This document shows positions 34,889 to 42,669 of a stretch of DNA of 48,797 bases, one piece after another (within the stretch, counting starts at the first letter, position 1; every line of letters starts with the position of its first letter). The stretch covers positions 1-48,797 of the forward strand of contig NZ_RBAM01000026.1 of the NCBI RefSeq assembly GCF_003626645.1, in the 5' to 3' direction. A program made the translations under genes and the position numbers. Below the pieces are notes generated by a model, which worked only from the letters and a program-made list of their open reading frames with translations, had not been told where the DNA came from and searched no databases. Source of the stretch: Streptomyces klenkii (GTDB lineage: Bacteria; Actinomycetota; Actinomycetes; Streptomycetales; Streptomycetaceae).

Positions 34889-36450
34889 AGCGCACCACCC
34901 TGTCCCTGTTCGCCGCGACCGCCGCTCTCGCGGCCCTGGGCGGCGTGGCCGCCGTCACCGTGCCGTCCGGCGCCGGCAGCGGCGGCAGCGCTGCCCGTAC
35001 GGCCGCGAAGGCGCCCGCCCTGCTGCCCGTCCAGCGCTCCATGGCCCTCTGCCCGGCCCCGACTTCGTCGGACGTGGGGGAGACGGCGTACACCGCCTTC
35101 ACTCCCGTCGGCGGGGCGAAGGGCGCGAAGAAGGGCACGGCCGAGCTGCTGTCGGCGGCAAGCAGCGACAAGAAGGACGACAGCAACAAGCAGGACAAGA
35201 AGGGAAATAAGGGCAGCAAGGAGAACAAAGAGAGCAAGGGCCCCGTTCCCGCGGGCACTTCGGTGCTGTCCCTGAAGGAGCCCGGCAAGCCCGCCACGGC
35301 CACCACCGGCCGCTCCGACGCCCCCGCCCTCATCGGCAGCGCCGACGGGGCGCTCGCCCCCGGCTGGACCGTCCAGCAGACCACCGTGGTCGCGGCCGGC
35401 AGCGGCCGCGGGCTGCACGGGCTGACGTGTACGGCGCCCGACACCTCGTTCTGGTTCCCGGGCGCGAGCACCGCCAAGGGCCGCCAGGACTACGTCCACC
35501 TGACCAACCCCGACAGCACGGCGGCCGTCGTCGACCTGGAGCTCTACGGCAAGGACGGCCGCATCAAGTCCGGGGCCGGGGAGGGCGTCACCGTCCCGCC
35601 GCGCTCCACCGTCCCGGTGCTGCTGTCCTCCCTGGCGGACGCGCCCACGGAAGACGTCACGGTGCACGTGGCGGCCCGCTCGGGCCGCGTGGGGGCGGGC
35701 CTCCAGACGGCCGACGACAAAAAGGGCGGCGACTGGCTGCCGGCCTCCGCCGAACCGGCCGCCGACGCCGTCCTGCCGGGCATCCCGGGCGACGCGACGT
35801 CCGTACGGCTCGTCGTCTTCGCCCCCGGCTCGGACGACGCCGACCTCAAGGTGCGCTTCGCCGGCCCGAACGGCACGATCACCCCGGCCGGGCACGAGAC
35901 CCTGCATGTCCGCAGCGGCATGACCGCCGCCGTCGACCTGGGGGACGTCGCCAAGGGCGAGGCGGGCTCGCTGCTGCTCACGGCGGACGGCAGGAGCGCG
36001 CCGGTCGTCGCCGCACTGCGCGTCACCCGCGGCAAGGACGACAAGCAGGAGACGGCGTTCATCCCCGCCGTGCAGCAGCTCGGCGCGCGGGCCACGGTGG
36101 CGGACAACCGCCCCAAGGGCAGCACGCTCGCACTGGTCGCGCCCGGCAAGGAGGCGGCGCAGGTCAAGGTCGCCTCCTCGGCGGGCAGCGAGGGCGGCGA
36201 GCCGGCGGAGAAGACGTACACGGTGAAGCCCGGCACCACCCTGACCGTGGAGCCGCCCCAGCCGCCGGGCGCCAAGGGGTCGTTCGCGGTGACCGTGGAG
36301 AAGGTCTCCGGCGGGCCGGTGCACGCCTCGCGGATGCTGGCGCTGCCCAAGGACGGAGTCCCCATGTTCACGATCCAGCCGCTGGCGGACGACCGTTCGT
36401 CGGTGAAGGTGCCGGAGGCGGAGCAGGACCTGTCGATGCTCAACCGCTGA
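34885..36450 (+). CDS. DUF5719 family secreted protein
   Basis: 521 residues. It has a signal peptide or N-terminal anchor (KRTTLSLFAATAALAALGG, about 2-24), then a Lys/Asp/Asn/Ser-rich linker (about 85-125) and a beta-rich remainder resembling DUF5719, with LTCTAPDTSFWFPGAST near residue 175 and paired FxVTVExVSGGP-like strands near the C terminus. Function unknown. The GTGA overlap with the giant glycosyltransferase implies co-translation and probably a partnership at the outer face of the membrane, for example as a periplasmic accessory of glycan assembly. The unusual AAG/AAC-rich linker (35160-35245) is a local dip in GC. Confidence 0.8.
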   Translation: MKRTTLSLFAATAALAALGGVAAVTVPSGAGSGGSAARTAAKAPALLPVQRSMALCPAPTSSDVGETAYTAFTPVGGAKGAKKGTAELLSAASSDKKDDSNKQDKKGNKGSKENKESKGPVPAGTSVLSLKEPGKPATATTGRSDAPALIGSADGALAPGWTVQQTTVVAAGSGRGLHGLTCTAPDTSFWFPGASTAKGRQDYVHLTNPDSTAAVVDLELYGKDGRIKSGAGEGVTVPPRSTVPVLLSSLADAPTEDVTVHVAARSGRVGAGLQTADDKKGGDWLPASAEPAADAVLPGIPGDATSVRLVVFAPGSDDADLKVRFAGPNGTITPAGHETLHVRSGMTAAVDLGDVAKGEAGSLLLTADGRSAPVVAALRVTRGKDDKQETAFIPAVQQLGARATVADNRPKGSTLALVAPGKEAAQVKVASSAGSEGGEPAEKTYTVKPGTTLTVEPPQPPGAKGSFAVTVEKVSGGPVHASRMLALPKDGVPMFTIQPLADDRSSVKVPEAEQDLSMLNR

Positions 36451-36481
36451 GCGGCGCCGCCGCCGTCACGCGCGGCAGCAC

Positions 36482-36500
36482 CCCCCGGGCGGCCCGGGGG
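36482..36500 (+). terminator. Bidirectional GC hairpin
   Basis: CCCCCGGG-CGG-CCCGGGGG forms an 8-bp perfect stem between the convergent DUF5719 and zincin-like genes. Confidence 0.65.
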
Positions 36501-36501
36501 C

Positions 36502-37011
36502 TCAGTCCTGGCCGTAGCGGGGGTCGACCGATTCCGGGGCGAGCCCGAGGAGTTCGGCGACCTGCTCGACCACCACCTCGTGCACCAGCAGGGCGCGCTC
36601 CTCGCGGCCCTTGGCGCGGATTTCCACCGGGCGGCGGTAGATCACGATGCGGTCCGGGGCGTCGCCGTGGGCGGCCACATAGCGGCCGAGGGGCACGGAC
36701 TCGCCGTCGAAGTCGAAGGCGTCCAGCCCGTCGGGGTCGCTCAGCGCGCCCCCGGCGTCACTCCTGGCGACCGGCACTTCACGGATCACGAACTCGACGG
36801 AGGCGAGCTGCGGCCAGCGCCGCTCCAGCCGCTCCGCGGAGTCGTGCACCAGGTCGACGAACGCCTCGCCGCGGCTGACCGACAGCGGCACTTGGGGCGG
36901 CGCGATCGGCCCGCGCATGCCGCGTCCATGGCGGTCGCGGTGCCGGGGGCGCGGCCCGGAGTAGCTGGGGACACCCCCGGTGGTGGCCGGAGGAGGTACG
37001 CGGTTGTCCAT
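36502..37011 (-). CDS. Zincin-like metallopeptidase family protein with degenerate site
   Basis: 169 residues, actinobacterial 'metallopeptidase family' (zincin_1-like). A disordered Pro/Arg-rich N terminus (1-45) precedes the domain RGEAFVDLVHDSAERL, VEFVIREVP, RIVIYRRPVE and the helix LLVHEVVVEQVAELLG. Where active members have HExxH, this one reads H144-E145-V-V-V148-E149-Q150, so the second zinc histidine is missing. It is therefore probably not a conventional protease, and may bind metal differently or not at all. The ATG at 37011 lacks a clear ribosome site; a longer frame to 37062 exists. In mycobacteria a homologue sits beside whiB2 and DUF3499, as here. Confidence 0.8.
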   Translation of the reverse strand: MDNRVPPPATTGGVPSYSGPRPRHRDRHGRGMRGPIAPPQVPLSVSRGEAFVDLVHDSAERLERRWPQLASVEFVIREVPVARSDAGGALSDPDGLDAFDFDGESVPLGRYVAAHGDAPDRIVIYRRPVEIRAKGREERALLVHEVVVEQVAELLGLAPESVDPRYGQD

Positions 37012-37107
37012 CACTCTTGAGGGTATCTGTCGGCCGCCCCGTCGCACGTGGCTGTCGCGCATCCCGGGAATGTCGCCTGATGAACATTCCGGCCAGCCCT
37101 GTGATCA

Positions 37108-37136
37108 ATTATGGTCAGATACCGGACCGTCCGGTC
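37108..37136 (-). promoter_or_regulatory. Candidate promoter and 15-base palindrome
   Basis: On the minus strand CATAAT (37108-37113) is a plausible -10, with a poor -35 (GACCGG, 37131-37136) 17 bases away. ACCGGACCGTCCGGT (37121-37135) is a perfect palindrome around a central C and overlaps spacer and -35, as an operator would. Confidence 0.4.
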
Positions 37137-37282
37137 TGCTTGCGCGGTTCCGGGGAGGGGGCGGCGGTGTGCGCACCCGCCCCTGGTGAGACCCTGTTCA
37201 CCGGCCCCGCGCAGGTCAGCGGGGTGGGGAGAAGCAGGCGTCCACAGGACGAACCAGGACGACACGGAGGGGTGAGCCGGGG

Positions 37283-37714
37283 GTGAGTCGTCGCGGCCCG
37301 CTCAAGAGTGCGGTACCGTCCAACCTCGTGAGCCCTGTACGTCGCTGTTCGCGCACCGCGTGCGGCCGCCCGGCCGTCGCGACGCTGACGTACGTCTATG
37401 CCGACTCGACCGCCGTCCTCGGACCGCTCGCCACCTACGCCGAACCCCACTGCTACGACCTGTGCGCCGAGCACTCCGAGCGCCTGACCGCGCCCCGCGG
37501 CTGGGACGTCGTCCGGCTCGCCCTCGACAGCGGCCCCGCCCGCCCCAGCGGCGACGACCTCGAAGCGCTCGCCAACGCCGTGCGTGAGGCGGCCCGTCCG
37601 CAGGAGCGCGCCGTCCAGCCCGGCCCCCCGCCGGGCACGACCGGCCGCGAGGCCGATCCCATGGAGGTCGCCCGCCGAGGCCACCTCAGGGTCCTGCGCT
37701 CGCCCGACAACTGA
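37283..37714 (+). CDS. DUF3499 family zinc-ribbon-like protein
   Basis: 143 residues. The conserved DUF3499 core (about 20-80) has paired cysteines C22/C27 (RCSRTACGRPA) and C57/C61 with H64 (PHCYDLCAEHSERL), the pattern of a small zinc ribbon. The rest is a helical Arg/Ala-rich tail. Function unknown. The GTG at 37283 has GGAGG upstream and is preferred to a GTG at 37328 that lacks one. It is divergent from the zincin-like gene and precedes manB by 116 bases. The same neighbour order is known in mycobacteria. Confidence 0.82.
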   Translation: MSRRGPLKSAVPSNLVSPVRRCSRTACGRPAVATLTYVYADSTAVLGPLATYAEPHCYDLCAEHSERLTAPRGWDVVRLALDSGPARPSGDDLEALANAVREAARPQERAVQPGPPPGTTGREADPMEVARRGHLRVLRSPDN

Positions 37715-37830
37715 CACCGCGCCCGGCGTCGGTGCCGACGCCGGCGCTGCGCCCGGCCGCCCCGGCCCCGTCCTGTCACTTGCTCCCGGTAGGTTGTGTC
37801 TTCCCGTACCGGACCAGGAAGGCGTTGGCT

Positions 37831-39189
37831 GTGGCTGATCTGTCGCAGATCGTGAAGGCGTACGACGTACGCGGTGTGGTCCCGGACCAGTGGGACGAGC
37901 CCATGGCGGAGCTCTTCGGCGCCGCCTTCGCCGAAGTGACCGGTGCGACCGCCGTCGTGGTCGGCCATGACATGAGGCCGTCGTCGCCCGGTCTTTCGGG
38001 CGCCTTCGCCCGCGGTGCCGCCGCCCGCGGCGTCGATGTCACCGAGATCGGCCTCTGCTCCACCGACCAGCTCTACTTCGCGAGCGGTCAGCTCGGCCTG
38101 CCCGGCGCGATGTTCACGGCCAGCCACAACCCCGCGCAGTACAACGGCATCAAGATGTGCCGGGCCGGCGCCGCCCCCGTCGGCCAGGACACCGGCCTCG
38201 CCGAGATCCGCGCCCTCGTCGAGGGCTGGCTCGAAAACGGCGCCCCCGAGCCCGCGGCCGCCCCCGGCACCGTCACCCGCCGCGACGTCCTGGAGGACTA
38301 CGCGGCCCACCTGCGCTCCCTCGTCGACCTCAGCGGCATCCGCCGCCTCAAGGTCGTCGTCGACGCCGGCAACGGCATGGGCGGGCACACCGTGCCCACC
38401 GTCTTCGCCGGCCTGCCCCTCGACCTCGACGCCATGTACTTCGAGCTCGACGGCACCTTCCCCAACCACGAGGCCAACCCCCTCGACCCGAAGAACCTCG
38501 TCGACCTCCAGGCGCGCGTCCGCGAGGTCGGCGCCGACCTCGGCCTGGCCTTCGACGGCGACGCCGACCGCTGCTTCGTCATCGACGGCAACGGCGACCC
38601 CGTCTCGCCGTCCGCGATCACCGCGCTCGTCGCGGCGCGCGAGCTCGCCAAGCACCCCGGCGGCACGGTCATCCACAACCTGATCACCTCGTGGTCCGTG
38701 CCGGAGGTCGTCAAGGAGTGCGGCGGCACGCCCGTGCGCACGCGCGTGGGCCACTCCTTCATCAAGCAGGAGATGGCCACCACCGGCGCCATCTTCGGCG
38801 GCGAGCACTCCGCGCACTACTACTTCCGCGACTTCTGGAACGCCGACACGGGCATGCTCGCCGCCATGCACGTCCTCGCCGCGCTCGGCGGGCAGAGCGG
38901 CCCGCTGTCCGAGCTCGTCGCCGAGTACGACCGGTACGCCGGCTCCGGCGAGATCAACAGCACCGTCGCCGACCAGGCGGGGCGGACGGCCGCCGTCCGC
39001 GCCGCGTACGAGAACGCGCCGGGCGCGGAGCTGGACGACCTCGACGGCCTCACCGTCACCACCCCCGACTGGTGGTTCAACCTCCGCGCCTCCAACACGG
39101 AACCCCTCCTCCGCCTGAACGTCGAGGCGAGGGACACGGAGACGGTGGAGCGCGTACGGGACGAGGTCTTGGCGATCGTCCGCGCGTAG
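37831..39189 (+). CDS. manB: Phosphomannomutase / phosphoglucomutase
   Basis: 452 residues, alpha-D-phosphohexomutase family, interconverting mannose-6-P and mannose-1-P (possibly glucose phosphates too). All four signatures are visible: GHDMRPSS, the phosphoserine loop TASHNPAQYNG with S98, the metal site DGDADRC, the sugar-specificity GGEHSAHYYF, and the phosphate-binding RASNTEPLLRLNVEA. The GEHS form fits enzymes using both mannose and glucose. GTG at 37831 follows AGGAAGG by eight bases. It supplies the guanylyltransferase at 24.5 kb and receives product from ManA at 41.4 kb. Confidence 0.94.
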   Translation: MADLSQIVKAYDVRGVVPDQWDEPMAELFGAAFAEVTGATAVVVGHDMRPSSPGLSGAFARGAAARGVDVTEIGLCSTDQLYFASGQLGLPGAMFTASHNPAQYNGIKMCRAGAAPVGQDTGLAEIRALVEGWLENGAPEPAAAPGTVTRRDVLEDYAAHLRSLVDLSGIRRLKVVVDAGNGMGGHTVPTVFAGLPLDLDAMYFELDGTFPNHEANPLDPKNLVDLQARVREVGADLGLAFDGDADRCFVIDGNGDPVSPSAITALVAARELAKHPGGTVIHNLITSWSVPEVVKECGGTPVRTRVGHSFIKQEMATTGAIFGGEHSAHYYFRDFWNADTGMLAAMHVLAALGGQSGPLSELVAEYDRYAGSGEINSTVADQAGRTAAVRAAYENAPGAELDDLDGLTVTTPDWWFNLRASNTEPLLRLNVEARDTETVERVRDEVLAIVRA

Positions 39190-39255
39190 GGCCCTCCGGG
39201 CGGGGAGCGGACGAGGTCGCGAGGCTGGTACGGCGCCGCCGCCGCTGCGGGTCCC

Positions 39256-39316
39256 GGGCCACCGAGTCCGCCGCAACGGCGCGCACGCGAATCCGGCCTT
39301 CCCGGCGGTGCCGTCC
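39256..39316 (+). repeat. Intergenic repeat copy A (diverged)
   Basis: Shares the core CCGCCGCAACGGCG and the end CCGGCGGTGCCGTCC with copies B and C but has lost the cytosine-rich start. Its spacing to copy B is about 38 bases. Confidence 0.7.
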
Positions 39317-39353
39317 CCGCCCCGGCGGGGGCCGGATGTCGGCCTCTGGTTAC

Positions 39354-39426
39354 GGGCGCAGGCCCGGCCCCCCCATTCCGCCGCAACGGCGAACAAGCGA
39401 ACTCGACCCTTCCGGCGGTGCCGTCC
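39354..39426 (+). repeat. Intergenic repeat copy B
   Basis: A 73-base unit beginning GGGCGCAGGCCCGGCCCCCC, with the mini-hairpin CGCCG-CAA-CGGCG, then GCGAACTCGACC and TTCCGGCGGTGCCGTCC at the end. It differs from copy C at only a handful of positions. Confidence 0.85.
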
Positions 39427-39535
39427 ACGCCTCGGCCCGGTTCGGCACCGCCGCCCCGCGTCGTCGTGGCTGATCGCCGCGGCGGCGGGGGGAGGAACGC
39501 CGGCCCCGGAGCCGTGGTTGCTGTCCCCAGGCCGT

Positions 39536-39608
39536 GGGCGCAGGCCCGGCCCCCCATTCCGCCGCAACGGCGAGTGCGCGAACTCGACCTTTCCGGCGGT
39601 GCCGTTCC
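39536..39608 (+). repeat. Intergenic repeat copy C
   Basis: The same 73-base unit as copy B, 182 bases further on, with changes concentrated around the middle (GAGTGCGCG in place of GAACAAGCG). The unequal spacers (38 and 109 bases) rule out a regular array. Confidence 0.85.
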
Positions 39609-39792
39609 CACGGCGCCGCCGGCCGGCAGAAGACACGGCGGCCCCGGCCGCAGGATCCGCCGCGCGGGAGGGGAGTCCCCGGACCCCGGAGCGACGGCCC
39701 CGGGCCGTCGCGACACCGCATGCCGCGCTCCCCCCGGCGGAGCGCGAGGGTACGCTGGCCGGACAGAGACGTACATCCCGAAGGGAACCCCC

Positions 39793-39978
39793 ATGCCGCT
39801 CGAAGCCGGTCTCCTGGAGATCCTCGCCTGCCCGGCGTGTCACGCGCCCCTCCGCGACGAGTCCGCCTCCGAGGAGTCCCCCGAGCTGGTGTGCGAGGGC
39901 GACGGCTGCGGCCTGGCCTACCCCGTCCGGGACGGCATCCCCGTCCTGCTCGTGGACGAGGCCCGGCGCCCGGCCTGA
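39793..39978 (+). CDS. Trm112 family small zinc protein
   Basis: 61 residues. A zinc-ribbon made by C13/C16 (ILACPACHAPL) and C34/C39 (LVCEGDGCGLAYPVRDGIPVLL), typical of the Trm112/YcaR family. Eukaryotic Trm112 activates methyltransferases; bacterial members are poorly understood and may likewise stabilise a partner. ATG at 39793 follows AAGGGAA. It lies just ahead of the SIS gene and is probably transcribed with it and manA. No methyltransferase partner is seen in the window. Confidence 0.88.
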   Translation: MPLEAGLLEILACPACHAPLRDESASEESPELVCEGDGCGLAYPVRDGIPVLLVDEARRPA

Positions 39979-40033
39979 CACCGGCCCGCCCGATCCGCCC
40001 GACCCGGCCCCGACCCGCCGGGAGGGCACACCG

Positions 40034-40057
40034 CACGGCGTACACCACGGCGTACAC
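40034..40057 (+). repeat. Tandem 12-mer before the SIS gene
   Basis: CACGGCGTACAC occurs twice in immediate succession, with a partial third copy following, 27 bases before the SIS gene start. Confidence 0.9.
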
Positions 40058-40083
40058 GACGGCGACCCGGAGGCTGATCCACG

Positions 40084-41277
40084 GTGTTCGACGAGTCACT
40101 CCTCGATGATCCCGACGCCCTGTCCCGTGCCGATCTCCACGGCCTCCTGCGCGGCGCCGCCGAGGCGGGCGCCCGGGTCCGCACGGCCGCCCGCAACGCG
40201 GCGGAGGCCGGCGTCACCGCGCTCCGCCCGGACGGCCGCCCCCGCGCGGTGCTGGTCGCCGGGCCGGGCCCGGCCGCCGGCTGCACGGCGGACCTGCTCA
40301 CCGCACTCGCCGGGGGCAGCGCCCCCGTCTCCCTGATCCGCCCGACCGGCGTGGCCCCCGCCCCCGGCGCCCTGCGCTGGGCGCTCCCCGGCTGGACCGG
40401 CCCCCTCGACCTGCTGCTCGTCGCCAGCCCGGACGGTACGGAACCCGGCCTCGCGATCCTCCTGGAGCAGGCGTACCGCCGGGGCTGCTCCGTCGTCTGC
40501 GTCACCCCCGCCGGCTCTCCCCTGGCCGACGCCACCGCACAGGCCCGCGGCCTCGCGGTCCCGCTGACGACGTCGCCGAGCGAGGCCCGCGAAGCCGGCG
40601 AGCCCGCCGCGGCCGGCGGCGCGGAAGGCGGCGAGGACCAGCCGCCGGGCGAGCGCCCCGCACTGCCCATCGGCCCGGGCCTCATGTGGTCCCTGCTCAC
40701 GCCCCTGCTCGTCCTCGCCGACCGCATAGGGCTGCTCGCGGCCGACCCGTCCGAGGTCGAGGCCCTCGCCGACCGCCTCGACCAGGTCGCCGAGCGCTGC
40801 GGACCGGCCATCGCCACGTACAGCAACCCCGCCAAGACCCTCGCGGCCGAACTGGCCGACACCGTCCCCCTGATCTGGACGGAGGGGCCCCTGGCCGCCG
40901 CGGCCGGCCGGCACTTCGCGACGGTCCTCGCCGCCCTCGCCGGCCGCCCGGCCCTCGCCGCCGAGCTCCCCGAGGCCCTGACCGCCCACGGCACCCTCCT
41001 CTCGGGCGACTTCGCCGCCGGCGCCGACCCCGAGGACTTCTTCCGCGACCGCGTGGAGGAGCCGGAGACCCTGCACGCCCGCGTCGTCCTCCTCCGCGAA
41101 CAGGAGCTGGACGTCGCCTCGCCCGCCCCCGCCGCCCGCGAACTCGCCCTCCAGCGCGAGACCCCCGTCAGCGAGCTGGAGCCCACGGACGCCGACAGCC
41201 CCCTTCAGACCGCCGCCGAACTGCTGGCCATCACGGATTTCGCTGCCGTCTACCTGGCCCTCGCCTCGACCCCGTAG
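40084..41277 (+). CDS. SIS-domain sugar-phosphate isomerase-like protein
   Basis: 397 residues, related to the SIS family and to the bifunctional phosphoglucose/phosphomannose isomerases. The first SIS region (about 35-165) shows AVLVAGPGPAAGCTADLLTAL and DLLLVASPDGTEPGLAILLEQA. The second (about 240-390) shows PAIATYSNPAKTLAAELADTVPLIWTEGP. An unusual acidic Gly/Glu-rich insert (about 165-198) separates them. Active isomerases have a Ser/Thr-rich phosphate loop and catalytic His/Glu; the equivalents here are weak, so activity is uncertain. Start is GTG at 40084. It sits between the Trm112-like gene and manA in the mannose cluster, as in mycobacteria. Confidence 0.8.
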   Translation: MFDESLLDDPDALSRADLHGLLRGAAEAGARVRTAARNAAEAGVTALRPDGRPRAVLVAGPGPAAGCTADLLTALAGGSAPVSLIRPTGVAPAPGALRWALPGWTGPLDLLLVASPDGTEPGLAILLEQAYRRGCSVVCVTPAGSPLADATAQARGLAVPLTTSPSEAREAGEPAAAGGAEGGEDQPPGERPALPIGPGLMWSLLTPLLVLADRIGLLAADPSEVEALADRLDQVAERCGPAIATYSNPAKTLAAELADTVPLIWTEGPLAAAAGRHFATVLAALAGRPALAAELPEALTAHGTLLSGDFAAGADPEDFFRDRVEEPETLHARVVLLREQELDVASPAPAARELALQRETPVSELEPTDADSPLQTAAELLAITDFAAVYLALASTP

Positions 41278-41383
41278 ACGTAGACGCAGACCGGGACGCC
41301 GCCCCGTAGACGCACCGACGCCGTCGCGCAGGCGACGCCGACAACGCCGTACGCACGCACGCAACAGTCAGGAAACCGCCCCC

Positions 41384-42595
41384 ATGGACCGCCTCGTCAA
41401 CACCGTGCGCCCCTACGCCTGGGGCTCCGTCACCGCGATCCCCGAGCTGCTGGGCGCCGCCCCCACCGGCGAGCCGCAGGCAGAACTGTGGATGGGCGCC
41501 CACCCCGGCGCACCCTCCCGCGTGGCGCGGGACGGCGACGGAGCACAGCTGCGCTCCCTCTCCGAGGTCATCGCCGCCGACCCCGAGGGCGAGCTCGGCC
41601 CCCGGGCCGTGGAACGCTTCGGCCCCCGGCTGCCCTTCCTGTTCAAAATCCTCGCGGCGGCGTCCCCGCTCTCCCTCCAGGTCCACCCCGACCTCTCCCG
41701 GGCCGAAGCGGGCCACGCCGCGGAGGAGGCCGCCGGCGTCCCCCGCGACGCCTCCCACCGCAACTACAAGGACACCAACCACAAGCCCGAACTCCTCTGC
41801 GCCCTCACCCACTTCGAGGGCCTGTGCGGCTTCCGCGCCCCCGACGAGACCGCCGCCGTCCTCGCCGCGCTCGACGTCGACTCCCTCCAGCCGTACGCCG
41901 ACCTCCTGCACGCCAAGCCGGAGGCGGACGCCCTGCGCGAGGTCCTCACCGCCGTCCTCGGCGCCGACCACGAGGACATGGCCCGCACCGTCGCCGAGAC
42001 GGCCGCCGCCGCCGAGCGCCTCGCCGCGCAGGAAGGCCCGCACCGCGACGTGTACGCCGCCTGCGCCTCCCTCGCCCGGCACTATCCCGGCGACCACGGC
42101 GTCATCGCCGCCCTGCTCCTCAACCACGTGCGCCTCCAGCCCGGCGAAGCCCTCTACCTGGGCGCCGGCGTCCCGCACGCCTACCTCGACGGCCTCGGCG
42201 TCGAAATCATGGCGAACTCGGACAACGTGCTGCGCTGCGGCCTGACGCCCAAGCACATCGACATCCCCGAACTCCTGCGCGTCGTCCGCTTCGAGAGCAC
42301 CGCCCCCGCCGTCCTGCGCCCGGAGGCCGACGCCGGCGGCGAGGAGGTCTACGGCACCCCCGTCGAGGAGTTCCGCCTCTCCCGCTTCGACCTCGCGCCC
42401 GGCGCCGAGGCCACCCTGCCCACCGGCACCCCGCAGATCCTCCTGTGCACCTCCGGCACCGCCGTCCTCCGCAGGACGGACAGCGGCGAGGAGCTGCGCC
42501 TCAGCCGAGGCGAGTCCGCCTTCGTACGGGCAACCGAGCCCGTCGCGCTCGCCGGTGACGACGCCCGGGTCTTCCGCGCCACGGTCGCCGTCTGA
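41384..42595 (+). CDS. manA: Mannose-6-phosphate isomerase, class I
   Basis: 403 residues, a zinc-dependent cupin enzyme interconverting fructose-6-P and mannose-6-P. Motifs include YAWGSVTAIPELLG at the N terminus, LFKILAAASPLSLQVHPD with Q99 and H101 as metal ligands, HKPELLCALTHFEGLCGF containing the Glu ligand, and GAGVPHAYLDGLGVEIMANSDN with the last His. ATG at 41384 lies 106 bases after the SIS gene. It is the entry step to GDP-mannose, used with manB and the guanylyltransferase. Confidence 0.94.
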   Translation: MDRLVNTVRPYAWGSVTAIPELLGAAPTGEPQAELWMGAHPGAPSRVARDGDGAQLRSLSEVIAADPEGELGPRAVERFGPRLPFLFKILAAASPLSLQVHPDLSRAEAGHAAEEAAGVPRDASHRNYKDTNHKPELLCALTHFEGLCGFRAPDETAAVLAALDVDSLQPYADLLHAKPEADALREVLTAVLGADHEDMARTVAETAAAAERLAAQEGPHRDVYAACASLARHYPGDHGVIAALLLNHVRLQPGEALYLGAGVPHAYLDGLGVEIMANSDNVLRCGLTPKHIDIPELLRVVRFESTAPAVLRPEADAGGEEVYGTPVEEFRLSRFDLAPGAEATLPTGTPQILLCTSGTAVLRRTDSGEELRLSRGESAFVRATEPVALAGDDARVFRATVAV

Positions 42596-42669
42596 GCCCC
42601 CGCCCGCCCGGCGGCTGCAACAATGGCCCGCCGTAGAGGAAGCGCAGGCGGAAGGGATATCCCGCACAG

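Larger units (their letters stand above)
39190..39792. other. Intergenic region with a three-copy repeat
   Basis: This 603-base gap after manB has no credible gene. Most of it is occupied by three copies of a ~73-base repeat and their spacers, listed separately. The last 100 bases lead into the Trm112-like gene. Confidence 0.6.

Noticed and set aside
39256..39608. CRISPR array
   Set aside because: Only three repeats of about 73 bases, one degenerate, with unequal spacers and no cas genes.
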